DNA of 55,751 bases from Streptomyces sioyaensis (GTDB lineage Bacteria > Actinomycetota > Actinomycetes > Streptomycetales > Streptomycetaceae), in contig NZ_SDIF01000040.1 of the NCBI RefSeq assembly GCF_004122735.1, positions 1-55,751 of the forward strand. The letters are read 5' to 3'. The position numbers were made by a program, and so were the translations under genes. Under the pieces are notes generated by a model that was not told the DNA's origin, did not search any database, and saw only the letters and a list, made by a program, of their open reading frames with translations. Of the stretch, positions 34,344 to 41,401 are shown piece after piece (the first letter of the stretch is position 1; every line of letters begins with the position of its first letter).

Positions 34344-34797
34344 TGACAGAAGTCGGTACCTGAGCGGCCGTCACACACGGGACACCGCACCGGAGGTGTC
34401 GCTGCGGCGTGCCGTACACGGCCTTGGGTTGCGGTTCCGCCTCCAACGCAAGGTCACCCCTCGCTGCACGGCCGACTTCGTCCTGCCCAGGTACAGGGTT
34501 GCCGTGTTCGTCGACGGATGCTTCTGGCACGGGTGTCCCGTACACGGCCCCACTACGTTCGGAGGGCCGAACGCCAGCCGCTGGGCGGAGAAGATCGAGA
34601 CGAACAGACAACGAGACCGCAGGAACACCGCCGCAGCCGCGGACGCCGGCTGGACGGTGGTGCGCGTCTGGGAGTGTGAGATCCGCGCGGACGCCGAACG
34701 CGCCGCGCTCAGCGCCGCGCTGCGGTGCGACGACCGGTTCCGCGAGCCTGGGCGGGAACCGAGTCCCTGCCGCGCTCCCCGCTCATCGCGTCAGTGA
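34300..34797 (+). CDS. vsr: very short patch repair (Vsr) endonuclease
   Basis: About 165 residues. The Vsr fold includes GRHTRDTAPEVSLRRAVHGL, the catalytic strand CTADFVLPRYRVAVFVDGCF with WHGCPVH (Asp and metal/His residues), RWAEKIETNRQRDRRN and GWTVVRVWECEIR. It nicks beside T:G mismatches that arise when 5-methylcytosine deaminates, and it usually accompanies a C5 methyltransferase, as here. The ATG at 34300 fits the family N-terminus, but no strong ribosome site is visible. The 3' end overlaps the convergent methyltransferase gene by 89 bases. Confidence 0.9.
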   Translation: MASDEKSTSTGWVSTDRSRYLSGRHTRDTAPEVSLRRAVHGLGLRFRLQRKVTPRCTADFVLPRYRVAVFVDGCFWHGCPVHGPTTFGGPNASRWAEKIETNRQRDRRNTAAAADAGWTVVRVWECEIRADAERAALSAALRCDDRFREPGREPSPCRAPRSSRQ

Positions 34798-36688
34798 ACA
34801 GGTCGCTGGCGACGTTGTCCTTGTCGACGCAGTACCGGGCTAGGGGGCACTCGACGCAAAGCGGCTCTCTGGACCGGCAGACGGTGTTCCCGATGAGGCG
34901 CAGGGCCGCCATGCGCAGAGGCGCTTCCTCGCCTGCGCCCACGAGCTTCACCAGGTTGACCCGGCCGTCGCTGAGCCTGTTCGTTCGGTCGGAGTCACTG
35001 CCGTTCAGCCTGGCGGCCACGCGTAGTGCGGCCTGTCCGATCCACAGCAGGTCCTTCCCCGTCAGCAGCTGATACAGGGTCGCCTCGGCGGGCTTCATCT
35101 TCAACTGCTTAGGAATGGCGTCGGCGTCGTTCCACAGTTCCGGCTCGTCCAGAACGACGGCGAGCCGGTCGACCCGCGATCGCGCGGACTCGGTGGGTGC
35201 GGCGTCGAGCAGGGCCCGGTACTCGGTCTGCGTCAGGGTCGTACGTCCCTTGACCGCAGCGACCATCTTGGCGAGCTGAGCCGACTGCAGACGCGTTCCG
35301 GACAGCAGCGCGACCACCGTGGCCTGCAGCGGTGACATGCGTTCCCCGGGCAGTTGGAACCAGTCGGCTCCCCCTCGACGCTCCGCCGCCCACTTGGTCA
35401 GGTCCTCACGCACCGTCCGCCAGTAAGGCTGAAGACCGCCCTCGGCCGACTCGTCCCCGTCCACGGGCAGCAGAGCCTCGGCAGCCGCCTGCCCGAGCAG
35501 CGGGGGAACCGCGTTGCCGATCTGCCGGAAGGCGTCACTGCGGGTCCCGGCGAAGCGGAACCGGTCCGGAAAGGTCTGGATCCGCGCCGCCTCGCGAACG
35601 GTCAGGGTTCGGTTCTGCTCCGGGTGGATGTACCAGTAGCCGTCCTTGGCGATGTGCGCGGTGATCGACCTGCTGAGGTCGCCCCAGTCCAGCTTCTTGT
35701 ACTTGTCCGTGAACTGTTCGGCGTCGTAGCGCCGGAGCTCCGGGTCGACGTCCGAGTACAGGGACTTCGAGGTCATCTTGTCGAAGGTCAGCCAGTCGTC
35801 TTCCCGGACCCTGCGGGTCATGTGATCCCAGACGTGCTCCTTCGGCGCGCGCTTCCTCATTTCCCGCGCGAAGGACGACAGTTCCTCGGGCTCGCTGTAC
35901 TCCCACTCCCGGTCACCAACCTTCTCCCTGGCCTTGACCGGCAGCACGGGGAGGTCGCCGATGGCGTCGCGCAGTGTGGTGCGCCGTTCGCTCTCGGGAC
36001 GCCAGCCGAACCGCTCCACGTCGTTCCGCGCCAGCAGGATCAGCCGCTTGCGATGCTGGGGAACGCCGTAGCGCCACGCGTCGACGAGGCGCACCTGCGT
36101 GGCGTATCCGAGCTCCTCGAGCTCCTGCTCGATCGTGCGGATCACGATGAAGTCGTCGCCGAGCCCCATGTCGGGCACGTTCTCCATCAGCACGGCGCGC
36201 GGACGCAGCCGCTTCACGACGTCGAGGTACGCCTTCCAGAGCTCCTTGCGGTGATCCTCCGGATCACGGCCGTGGTGCTTCACGAGGCTGCGGATCTTGC
36301 TGCGTCCGGCCCGGCTGAACGGCTGGCAGGGTGGGCCACCCGCGACGAGATCGATCTTGCCCTCCGCAGGCTTGAGCAGGGCTTCGAGCTCGTCTCGAAC
36401 CTCGGGCTTGCCAAGGTCCATACGGAGACTCATCCCGGGGAAGTTCTTGGCGTGCGTCTCCAAGGCGCGCTCGTCGGAGTCCACGGACGCCGCCACGGTC
36501 CATCCGGCTCGCTGGAGACCGAGGCTGAGCCCACCCGCCCCCGAGAACAGGTCGACGGCGAGGCGCCGCTCCTTGCCGTAGCCTTCCAGCCAGTCAGCGA
36601 ACTTTTCGGGCTTGCAGCTGTTGCGGTTGGCCGGGAGCTTCAGCTGGTCGCTTCGTTCCAGAGGTACGCCGTAGTACTGCTTGGTCAC
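34709..36688 (-). CDS. C5-cytosine DNA methyltransferase fused to endonuclease III-like Fe-S domain
   Basis: About 659 residues, where plain C5 methylases have 330-450. Methylase motifs: I FSGAGGLSLG (48-57), IV GGPPCQPFSRAG with catalytic Cys121, VI MENVPD, VIII QHRKRLILLAR and X IGNAVPPLLG ending near 400. The extension (about 440-640) ends in CRSREPLCVECPLARYC, Cys 604/611/614/620, exactly the C-x6-C-x2-C-x5-C iron-sulfur loop of endonuclease III/MutY. Asp574 in SDGRVNLVKLVG fits the glycosylase aspartate; the catalytic Lys position (LWIGQAALRV) appears to be Ala. The GTG at 36688 has GGAGG 8 bases upstream. It probably modifies self DNA for the island's restriction-type operon. Confidence 0.9.
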   Translation of the reverse strand: MTKQYYGVPLERSDQLKLPANRNSCKPEKFADWLEGYGKERRLAVDLFSGAGGLSLGLQRAGWTVAASVDSDERALETHAKNFPGMSLRMDLGKPEVRDELEALLKPAEGKIDLVAGGPPCQPFSRAGRSKIRSLVKHHGRDPEDHRKELWKAYLDVVKRLRPRAVLMENVPDMGLGDDFIVIRTIEQELEELGYATQVRLVDAWRYGVPQHRKRLILLARNDVERFGWRPESERRTTLRDAIGDLPVLPVKAREKVGDREWEYSEPEELSSFAREMRKRAPKEHVWDHMTRRVREDDWLTFDKMTSKSLYSDVDPELRRYDAEQFTDKYKKLDWGDLSRSITAHIAKDGYWYIHPEQNRTLTVREAARIQTFPDRFRFAGTRSDAFRQIGNAVPPLLGQAAAEALLPVDGDESAEGGLQPYWRTVREDLTKWAAERRGGADWFQLPGERMSPLQATVVALLSGTRLQSAQLAKMVAAVKGRTTLTQTEYRALLDAAPTESARSRVDRLAVVLDEPELWNDADAIPKQLKMKPAEATLYQLLTGKDLLWIGQAALRVAARLNGSDSDRTNRLSDGRVNLVKLVGAGEEAPLRMAALRLIGNTVCRSREPLCVECPLARYCVDKDNVASDLFTDAMSGERGRDSVPAQARGTGRRTAARR

Positions 36689-37270
36689 AGTACGAACCTC
36701 CACACACCGACGAGTAGAACGAGCACCAGGAGAACACGCTTCTACTGGCAAGATCAAGGGACCGCTGTTTCGCCTGCCGAAATGGCCGAGGTCAGCCGGT
36801 AGGATGCCGCAGGCATCCCGAGAATATTACGGGGAAACCGGCCCGTGCAGCTGATACACGACCTTGACCCCATCCGCAGCGAACAATAGTACGGATCCGC
36901 ATGGTCAAGATCACCACTGCGGGGTCGTTCTGGCGTTCATTCTCTGGAGCCACAGGTTCAACGCGAGCCTCGTGGCGCAGGGCACGGACGGCGGCCGAAT
37001 TGGCCCCTCGCAGCGGCAAGAGATCGCGACGGACGTCAGTCGTTCGGCGGCATGGAGGAGACGGGGCCGATGATCCCGTCATCAGTCGGCTCGCTGCCTG
37101 GTGGAGCGCAGCGTGAGATGTCGCCCGTCTCCGTACTGGCCGGCGTGGGCTTGGAATCCGTCGGTTACGCGAACGGGCCCGCTTGGTTGTGCATGAGCAG
37201 GAACATGCCTCCCGGCAACCGGGAGCACCCCTTCGCTGCCGACTTCTGCTCTCCCACTCTTGAGGCCGCC
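36689..37270. other. island right arm without a supported gene
   Basis: Base composition is lower in GC than in the flanking core genes, and the open frames on both strands are short, arginine-rich or lack family motifs. It probably contains decayed element sequence and the methyltransferase promoter (next to 36688). Confidence 0.4.
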
Positions 37271-37453
37271 TCAACGACCTCGGGGGCGCACCAGAGGGAT
37301 CGGAGCCGTCTCGACCGCGTCACCGTCGGCCGTCGTGACGGCTTCGAGTGGCGCGATCTGCCGTTCAAGGGCCCTAGCAGCCTCGTCAAGCGCGGCGAGG
37401 TCGGTCTCCCGCCCGAGGAAGCCGGTTCGATCACGCAGCCGCTCCTTCAACAC
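37271..37453 (-). CDS. possible small hypothetical protein
   Basis: About 60 residues from a GTG at 37453. The sequence has a plausible amphipathic helix (LKERLRDRTGFLGRETDLAA, then LDEAARALERQIAPLEAV) and a codon bias more like real genes than the surrounding frames. No family is recognised. A GGAG lies rather far upstream (about 15 bases). It could equally be the tail of a lost element gene. Confidence 0.3.
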   Translation of the reverse strand: MLKERLRDRTGFLGRETDLAALDEAARALERQIAPLEAVTTADGDAVETAPIPLVRPRGR

Positions 37454-37631
37454 CCCGCTGGTTCAGCTCCTGCGTCCGCTCCAAGACGCAACCGCCTCCG
37501 GGGCGGACCCGCCCGTAAGGTTTGTGACGACTGAACAGTCTCGATGCCGCCGATCTTCCAACATCGGGGAAGGCCTCACTTCACCTTCACCAGGACGGCA
37601 GCGGTAGCCCCTGACGGAACATCAAGCACGC

Positions 37632-37653
37632 CTGTCCACCGGTCGTCCACCCC
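37632..37653 (+). repeat. 11-bp repeat pair, right island end
   Basis: CTGTCCACCGG (37632-37642), identical to the left-end copies at 25322 and 25333, is followed directly by a degenerate copy TCGTCCACCCC. It lies 199 bases inside attR. Confidence 0.55.
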
Positions 37654-37740
37654 GGCCCACTGCACGGCCCCGACCGACTACCCCAGGCAGGAAAAAGCCA
37701 GCTCAGAGGCGCGCTTTGCCCATAGGGCCAAGAAAGCTCA

Positions 37741-37778
37741 ACCTTGGGCCTACGCATTGCAATGCGTAGGCCCAAGGT
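37741..37778. repeat. perfect 38-bp palindrome with two att-like half sites
   Basis: The arm ACCTTGGGCCTACGCATTG is followed immediately by its exact reverse complement, with no loop (2 x 19 bp). Each arm contains CCTACGCATT, a 10-mer also present in the attachment core/tRNA anticodon region. It lies 74 bases from attR. Possibilities are an integrase or excisionase core-type site, a resolved insertion joint or a regulatory hairpin. Confidence 0.8.
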
Positions 37779-37815
37779 GTCCGATTAGCCCGGATCCAGG
37801 ACTAATGAAGACAAG

Positions 37816-37847
37816 AAACCCCAGGTCAGAGGCCTGACCTGGGGTTT
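37816..37847 (-). terminator. tRNA-Thr terminator hairpin (element-borne copy)
   Basis: AAACCCCAGGTCA (37816-37828) pairs perfectly with TGACCTGGGGTTT (37835-37847) around a 6-base loop, 5 bases beyond the mature 3' end of tRNA-Thr, with a T-rich run on the tRNA strand. Confidence 0.8.
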
Positions 37848-37851
37848 GACT

Positions 37852-37894
37852 GAGCCGCCTTCGGGATTCGAACCCGAGACCTACGCATTACGAG
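37852..37894 (-). repeat. attR: 43-bp repeat within tRNA-Thr(CGT)
   Basis: Exact match to 25162-25204. Here the repeat is joined to the 5' half of the tRNA, so the incoming element restored a working 3' end, as is normal for tRNA-targeting integrases. Confidence 0.95.
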
Positions 37895-37926
37895 TGCGTT
37901 GCTCTGGCCAACTGAGCTAAGGCGGC
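37853..37926 (-). tRNA. tRNA-Thr (anticodon CGT)
   Basis: 74 nt. Acceptor stem GCCGCCT/AGGCGGC with discriminator T; the D arm contains AGCTCAGTTGG; the anticodon stem ACGCA/TGCGT encloses loop CTCGTAA, giving anticodon CGT (Thr, codon ACG); the T arm contains GGTTCGAATCC. CCA is not encoded. It is intact despite the island insertion. Confidence 0.96.
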
Positions 37927-38028
37927 GTGGTGCGCGGCCCAGTCTACACATCGCTGAGGGGTGCTCTGTAACCGGTTTAGGGGCTGGTCAGCGGTTGGCT
38001 GGAAGCGGTGTGGGCGGTGTGGTGCGGG

Positions 38029-39618
38029 TCACTTGCAGCGTTTGCCCTTCGGGGGGACGGTGCCGTTGAGGAGGTAGGTGTTGATCGCGGTGTCGATGCA
38101 GTCGCTGCCGCGGCCGTAGGCGGTGTGGCCGTCGCCCTCGTAGGTGAGGAGGGTGGCGCTGGAGAGCTGGCCGGCGAGGGCCTTGGCCCAGGCGTAGGGG
38201 GTGGCCGGGTCGCGGGTGGTGCCGACGACGAGGATCGGGGCGGCGCCCTTGGCCTCGATGCGGTGGGCCGTGCCGGTGGGCTTGACCGGCCAGTACGCGC
38301 AGTTCAGGGCGGCCCAGGCGAAGCTTTCGCCGAAGACCGGGGAGGCCTTGCGGAAGCTGGGCAGGGCGGCGCGGACCTGGTCGGGGTTGCGGAAGGCGGA
38401 CGCGAGGTCGAGGCAGTTGACGGCGGGGTTGGCGTACATCTGGTTGCTGTAGGTGCCGTTCGGGTCGCGCTCGTAGTAGCTGTCGGAGAGGGTGAGCAGC
38501 CCGCGGCCGTCGCCGGCCTCGGCCTGGGCGAGGTATTCGCGCAGGACGGGCCAGGCCCGTTGGTCGTACATGGCGGCGATGACGCCCGTGGTGGCGAGGG
38601 ATTCGGTGAGCTTTCGGACCTGTCCCGTGGCTGCCGGGTGGGCGTCCAGCTTCTTGAAGAGGGCGGACATCTGCCGGCCGGCATCCGCGGTGCTCTTCGT
38701 GCCGAGCGGGCAGTCCTTGTGCTTGATGCAGTCCGCGGCGAAGGCCGTGAAGGCGGTGTTGAAGCCGGTGGTCTGGTCGAGGTTGGTGGTGCGGGAGTCC
38801 AGCTCCGGGTTCATGGCACCGTCGAGGACCATACGGCCGACGCGGGAGGGGTAGAGGCCGGCGTAGGTCGCGCCGAGGAAGGTGCCGTAGGAGGCGCCCA
38901 CGTAGGTGAGCTTCGCGTCGCCCAGGACGGCGCGCAGGACGTCCATGTCACGGGCGGCCTCGATGGTGGAGACATGCGGGAGCAGCTTGCCGGAGCGGGA
39001 TGCGCAGCTCTTGGCGAACGCGCGGTAGGCGTTGGCGAGCGTGGTGGTCTCGGCGGGTGAGTCCGGGGTCTGGTCGGTCTGGGTGAAGCGGTCCATCTGC
39101 TGGTTGGTCAGGCACTCGACCGGTGCGCTGCGGGCCACGCCGCGCGGGTCCATGGCCACCATGTCGTAGCGGGCGCGGACGGCGGCGGGCTGGGGTGCGT
39201 ACTGCTGGAGGTAGTCGATCGCCGAGCCACCGGGGCCGCCGGGATTGACCATCAGGGAGCCGATCCGGCTGCCGGGGCCGGTGGCCTTCTTTCGGGCCAC
39301 CGCGAGCTTGAGATCGTTGCCGGCGTCGGGCTTGGCGTAGTCCAGCGGGGCCTTCATCGTGGCGCACTCGAATCCGGACGCTCCGCAGGAATGCCAGCTC
39401 AGCTTCTGGTCGTAATACGGGCGGAGGTTGCCGGGGGTGGAGGACGGGAGGGGCGCAAGGGTGGCGTCGCCGGCGGGGCGCTGGGCACCGGACTCCGTGG
39501 TGCGGCCCGCGGCCGCCTCACCGCCGGGTGACGAACTCCCCGAGGAGCAGCCGGAGATCAGCAGAGCGGTGGCCGCGAGGACGGCGGCGGAGGTGCGGAG
39601 CAGACGGCTGGTGGCCAT
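38029..39618 (-). CDS. lipoprotein alpha/beta-hydrolase, SlpD/E-type tripeptidyl aminopeptidase
   Basis: About 529 residues. A lipoprotein signal with lipobox LISGC (Cys near residue 24) precedes a Ser/Gly linker. The peptidase core has MVNPGGPGGSAIDYLQQY (oxyanion loop), DMVAMDPRGVARS, nucleophile GASYGTFLG, Asp in VVGTTRDPATPY and His in EGDGHTAYG, plus the C-terminal Cys pair of the TAP-like domain. It would be anchored outside the membrane and cleave tripeptides or act as an esterase; Streptomyces SlpD and SlpE are the named relatives. It is downstream of holB in the core block. Confidence 0.9.
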   Translation of the reverse strand: MATSRLLRTSAAVLAATALLISGCSSGSSSPGGEAAAGRTTESGAQRPAGDATLAPLPSSTPGNLRPYYDQKLSWHSCGASGFECATMKAPLDYAKPDAGNDLKLAVARKKATGPGSRIGSLMVNPGGPGGSAIDYLQQYAPQPAAVRARYDMVAMDPRGVARSAPVECLTNQQMDRFTQTDQTPDSPAETTTLANAYRAFAKSCASRSGKLLPHVSTIEAARDMDVLRAVLGDAKLTYVGASYGTFLGATYAGLYPSRVGRMVLDGAMNPELDSRTTNLDQTTGFNTAFTAFAADCIKHKDCPLGTKSTADAGRQMSALFKKLDAHPAATGQVRKLTESLATTGVIAAMYDQRAWPVLREYLAQAEAGDGRGLLTLSDSYYERDPNGTYSNQMYANPAVNCLDLASAFRNPDQVRAALPSFRKASPVFGESFAWAALNCAYWPVKPTGTAHRIEAKGAAPILVVGTTRDPATPYAWAKALAGQLSSATLLTYEGDGHTAYGRGSDCIDTAINTYLLNGTVPPKGKRCK

Positions 39619-39894
39619 GGGCGGTGTCCCTTGGTCTCGGTCCCTGGAATCTGGAGTGCGGTGCGGTGCGGTCCCTGGAAGGTGGAGTGCGGGTGGAGTG
39701 CGGGGGCTGCCGGCCGGCGGGTGCGGGGGCGTGGGGACGTGGAGTGGGGCCGTAGTGGAGCGGCGGTGTTCGGCGGTGGGTGAGGGGTGACGGCTGCTGA
39801 ACGGAGAGTATCCGGGCGAGGACGTTACGTGTGGGGCTTCTTGGAGTGGGCGGGCTGGGTGCGGGGTGGTGGCCCCCTGGTTCGGGGGTGGTGA
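39619..39894. other. intergenic region with GTGGAGTGCGG-type repeats
   Basis: No gene is seen. The left part has repeated GGAGTGCGGTG/GGAGTGCGGG words and two copies of GGTCCCTGGAA-like sequence, of unknown meaning. Related GTGGAGTGCGGGTG words recur upstream of holB (around 41190). It must include the peptidase promoter. Confidence 0.45.
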
Positions 39895-41151
39895 TCAGCC
39901 GGCGCGGAGGGCCGCCGTCATGGCCTCGACCGCGAGGAGGGGGGCCACGTTGCGGTCCAGGGCCTCGCGGCAGGCGATGACGGCTTCTATCCGGCGGAGG
40001 GTGCGTTCGGGGGTCGAGGTGGTGGCGATGCGCTGGACGCTGTCGCACACCTCGTCGTTGGCGAGGGCCACCGAGGCGCCCAGCTGGAGGGCGAGGACGT
40101 CGCGGTAGAAGCCGGTGAGGTCGACCAGGGCGAGGTCGAGGCTGTCGCGCTGGGTGCGGGTCGAGCGGCGCTTCTGCCTGTCCTGGAGCTCCTTCATGGC
40201 GCCGGCCGTGCCGCGCGGCAGCCGGCCGCCGGTCCCCGAGGCGGCGCCGAGTGCGGCGCGCAGCTCCTCGGTCTCCTTGGTGTCGACGTCCTCGGCGACC
40301 TGCTTGGCGTCCTCGCCCGCGGCGTCGATCAGCTCCTGGGCGGCCTTGAGACAGCCTCCGATGTCGTCGACGCGGAGGGGGAGTTTGAGCACGGCGGTCC
40401 GGCGGGCGCGGGCGCGCTCGTCGGTGGCGAGGCGGCGGGCCCGGCCGATGTGTCCCTGGGTGGCGCGGGCGGCCCGGGCGGCGGCCTCCGGCTCGATGCC
40501 GTCCCGCCGGACGAGGACCTCGGCGACGGCGTCGACCGGCGGCGTGGTCAGGGACAGCTGGCGGCAGCGGGAGCGGATGGTGGGCAGGACGTCCTCGACG
40601 GAGGGGGCGCAGAGCAGCCAGACCGTACGGGGGGCGGGCTCCTCCACCGCCTTGAGGAGGACGTTGCCGGCGCCTTCGGTCAGGCGGTCGGCGTCCTCCA
40701 GGACGATCACCTGCCAGCGGCCGCCGGCCGGGGAGAGGGAGGAGCGCCGGACCAGATCGCGGGTTTCCTTGACGCCGATGGACAGCAGGTCCGTGCGGAC
40801 GATCTCGACGTCGGCGTGCGTACCGACCAGGGTCGTGTGGCAGCCGTCGCAGAAGCCGCAGCCGGGGGTGCCGGTCTCTGCCGCGCGGTCCGGGCTGACG
40901 CACTGCAGGGCGGCGGCGAAGGCCCGGGCCGCGGTGGCCCGGCCGGAGCCGGGCGGGCCCGTGAACAGCCAGGCGTGGGTCATCTGGGAGGCGCCGCCCC
41001 CCTCGGCGGGCGGCTCCGGCTGCGCCTCGCGGCCGGGCCCGGACCCGGCCGCGGCATGCTCCCTGGTGACGAGGGCGTCCGCATCGCGCGCTGCCGCGGC
41101 CAGCTGTGCCGTCACCCGGTCCTGGCCGACCACGTCGTCCCACACCGTCAT
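39895..41151 (-). CDS. holB: DNA polymerase III subunit delta'
   Basis: About 418 residues. AAA+ clamp-loader protein: WDDVVGQDRVTAQL start, degenerate P-loop GPPGSGRATAAR (Lys replaced by Arg, as expected of non-hydrolysing delta'), zinc module CGFCDGCHTTL with the upstream GTPGC, VIVLEDADRLTEGAGNVLLK (Walker B/sensor region) and LPTIRSRCRQL. It loads the sliding clamp at the replication fork. An insertion of about 30 residues with low-complexity sequence follows the start. It lies downstream of tmk, the conserved actinobacterial order. Confidence 0.93.
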   Translation of the reverse strand: MTVWDDVVGQDRVTAQLAAAARDADALVTREHAAAGSGPGREAQPEPPAEGGGASQMTHAWLFTGPPGSGRATAARAFAAALQCVSPDRAAETGTPGCGFCDGCHTTLVGTHADVEIVRTDLLSIGVKETRDLVRRSSLSPAGGRWQVIVLEDADRLTEGAGNVLLKAVEEPAPRTVWLLCAPSVEDVLPTIRSRCRQLSLTTPPVDAVAEVLVRRDGIEPEAAARAARATQGHIGRARRLATDERARARRTAVLKLPLRVDDIGGCLKAAQELIDAAGEDAKQVAEDVDTKETEELRAALGAASGTGGRLPRGTAGAMKELQDRQKRRSTRTQRDSLDLALVDLTGFYRDVLALQLGASVALANDEVCDSVQRIATTSTPERTLRRIEAVIACREALDRNVAPLLAVEAMTAALRAG

Positions 41152-41338
41152 CGCTGTCCGCCGTTCCTGTCCGTTCCGTGCTGCTCGTGGCGTGTGGAGT
41201 GCGGGTGTGGAGTGTGCCTGCGCCCGGCCACTCACACCACGCATTGCTCCGCGCCTGAACCATTGTGGTGCACCCCACCGACAAGCGAACGCGGAAGCCG
41301 GTGCCGGCCGCCCGGCGGGCACCCGTCCAGGACCGGGA

Positions 41339-41380
41339 AACGGCCGTGGCCGCAGCTTTCGGGCTGCGGCCACGGCCGTT
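41339..41380 (-). terminator. hairpin terminator after tmk
   Basis: A perfect 17-bp stem (AACGGCCGTGGCCGCAG/CTGCGGCCACGGCCGTT) has an 8-base loop. It starts 22 bases past the tmk stop, separating tmk from holB transcription. Confidence 0.85.
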
Positions 41381-41401
41381 GGCAGACGCCTTCCGGGCCG
41401 G

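Larger units (their letters stand above)
25162..37894. mobile_element. genomic (defence) island integrated in tRNA-Thr(CGT)
   Basis: About 12.7 kb bounded by 43-bp direct repeats, the right one completing an intact tRNA-Thr. It contains an excisionase-like gene next to attL, an AbiEii fragment, the GHKL ATPase/Z1/PD-(D/E)XK/AIPR operon, an AbrB-like gene, vsr and a C5 methyltransferase. There is no recognisable integrase, replication or transfer gene, so the element is probably stranded unless helped in trans. Both ends carry an 11-bp repeat pair. Confidence 0.9.
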
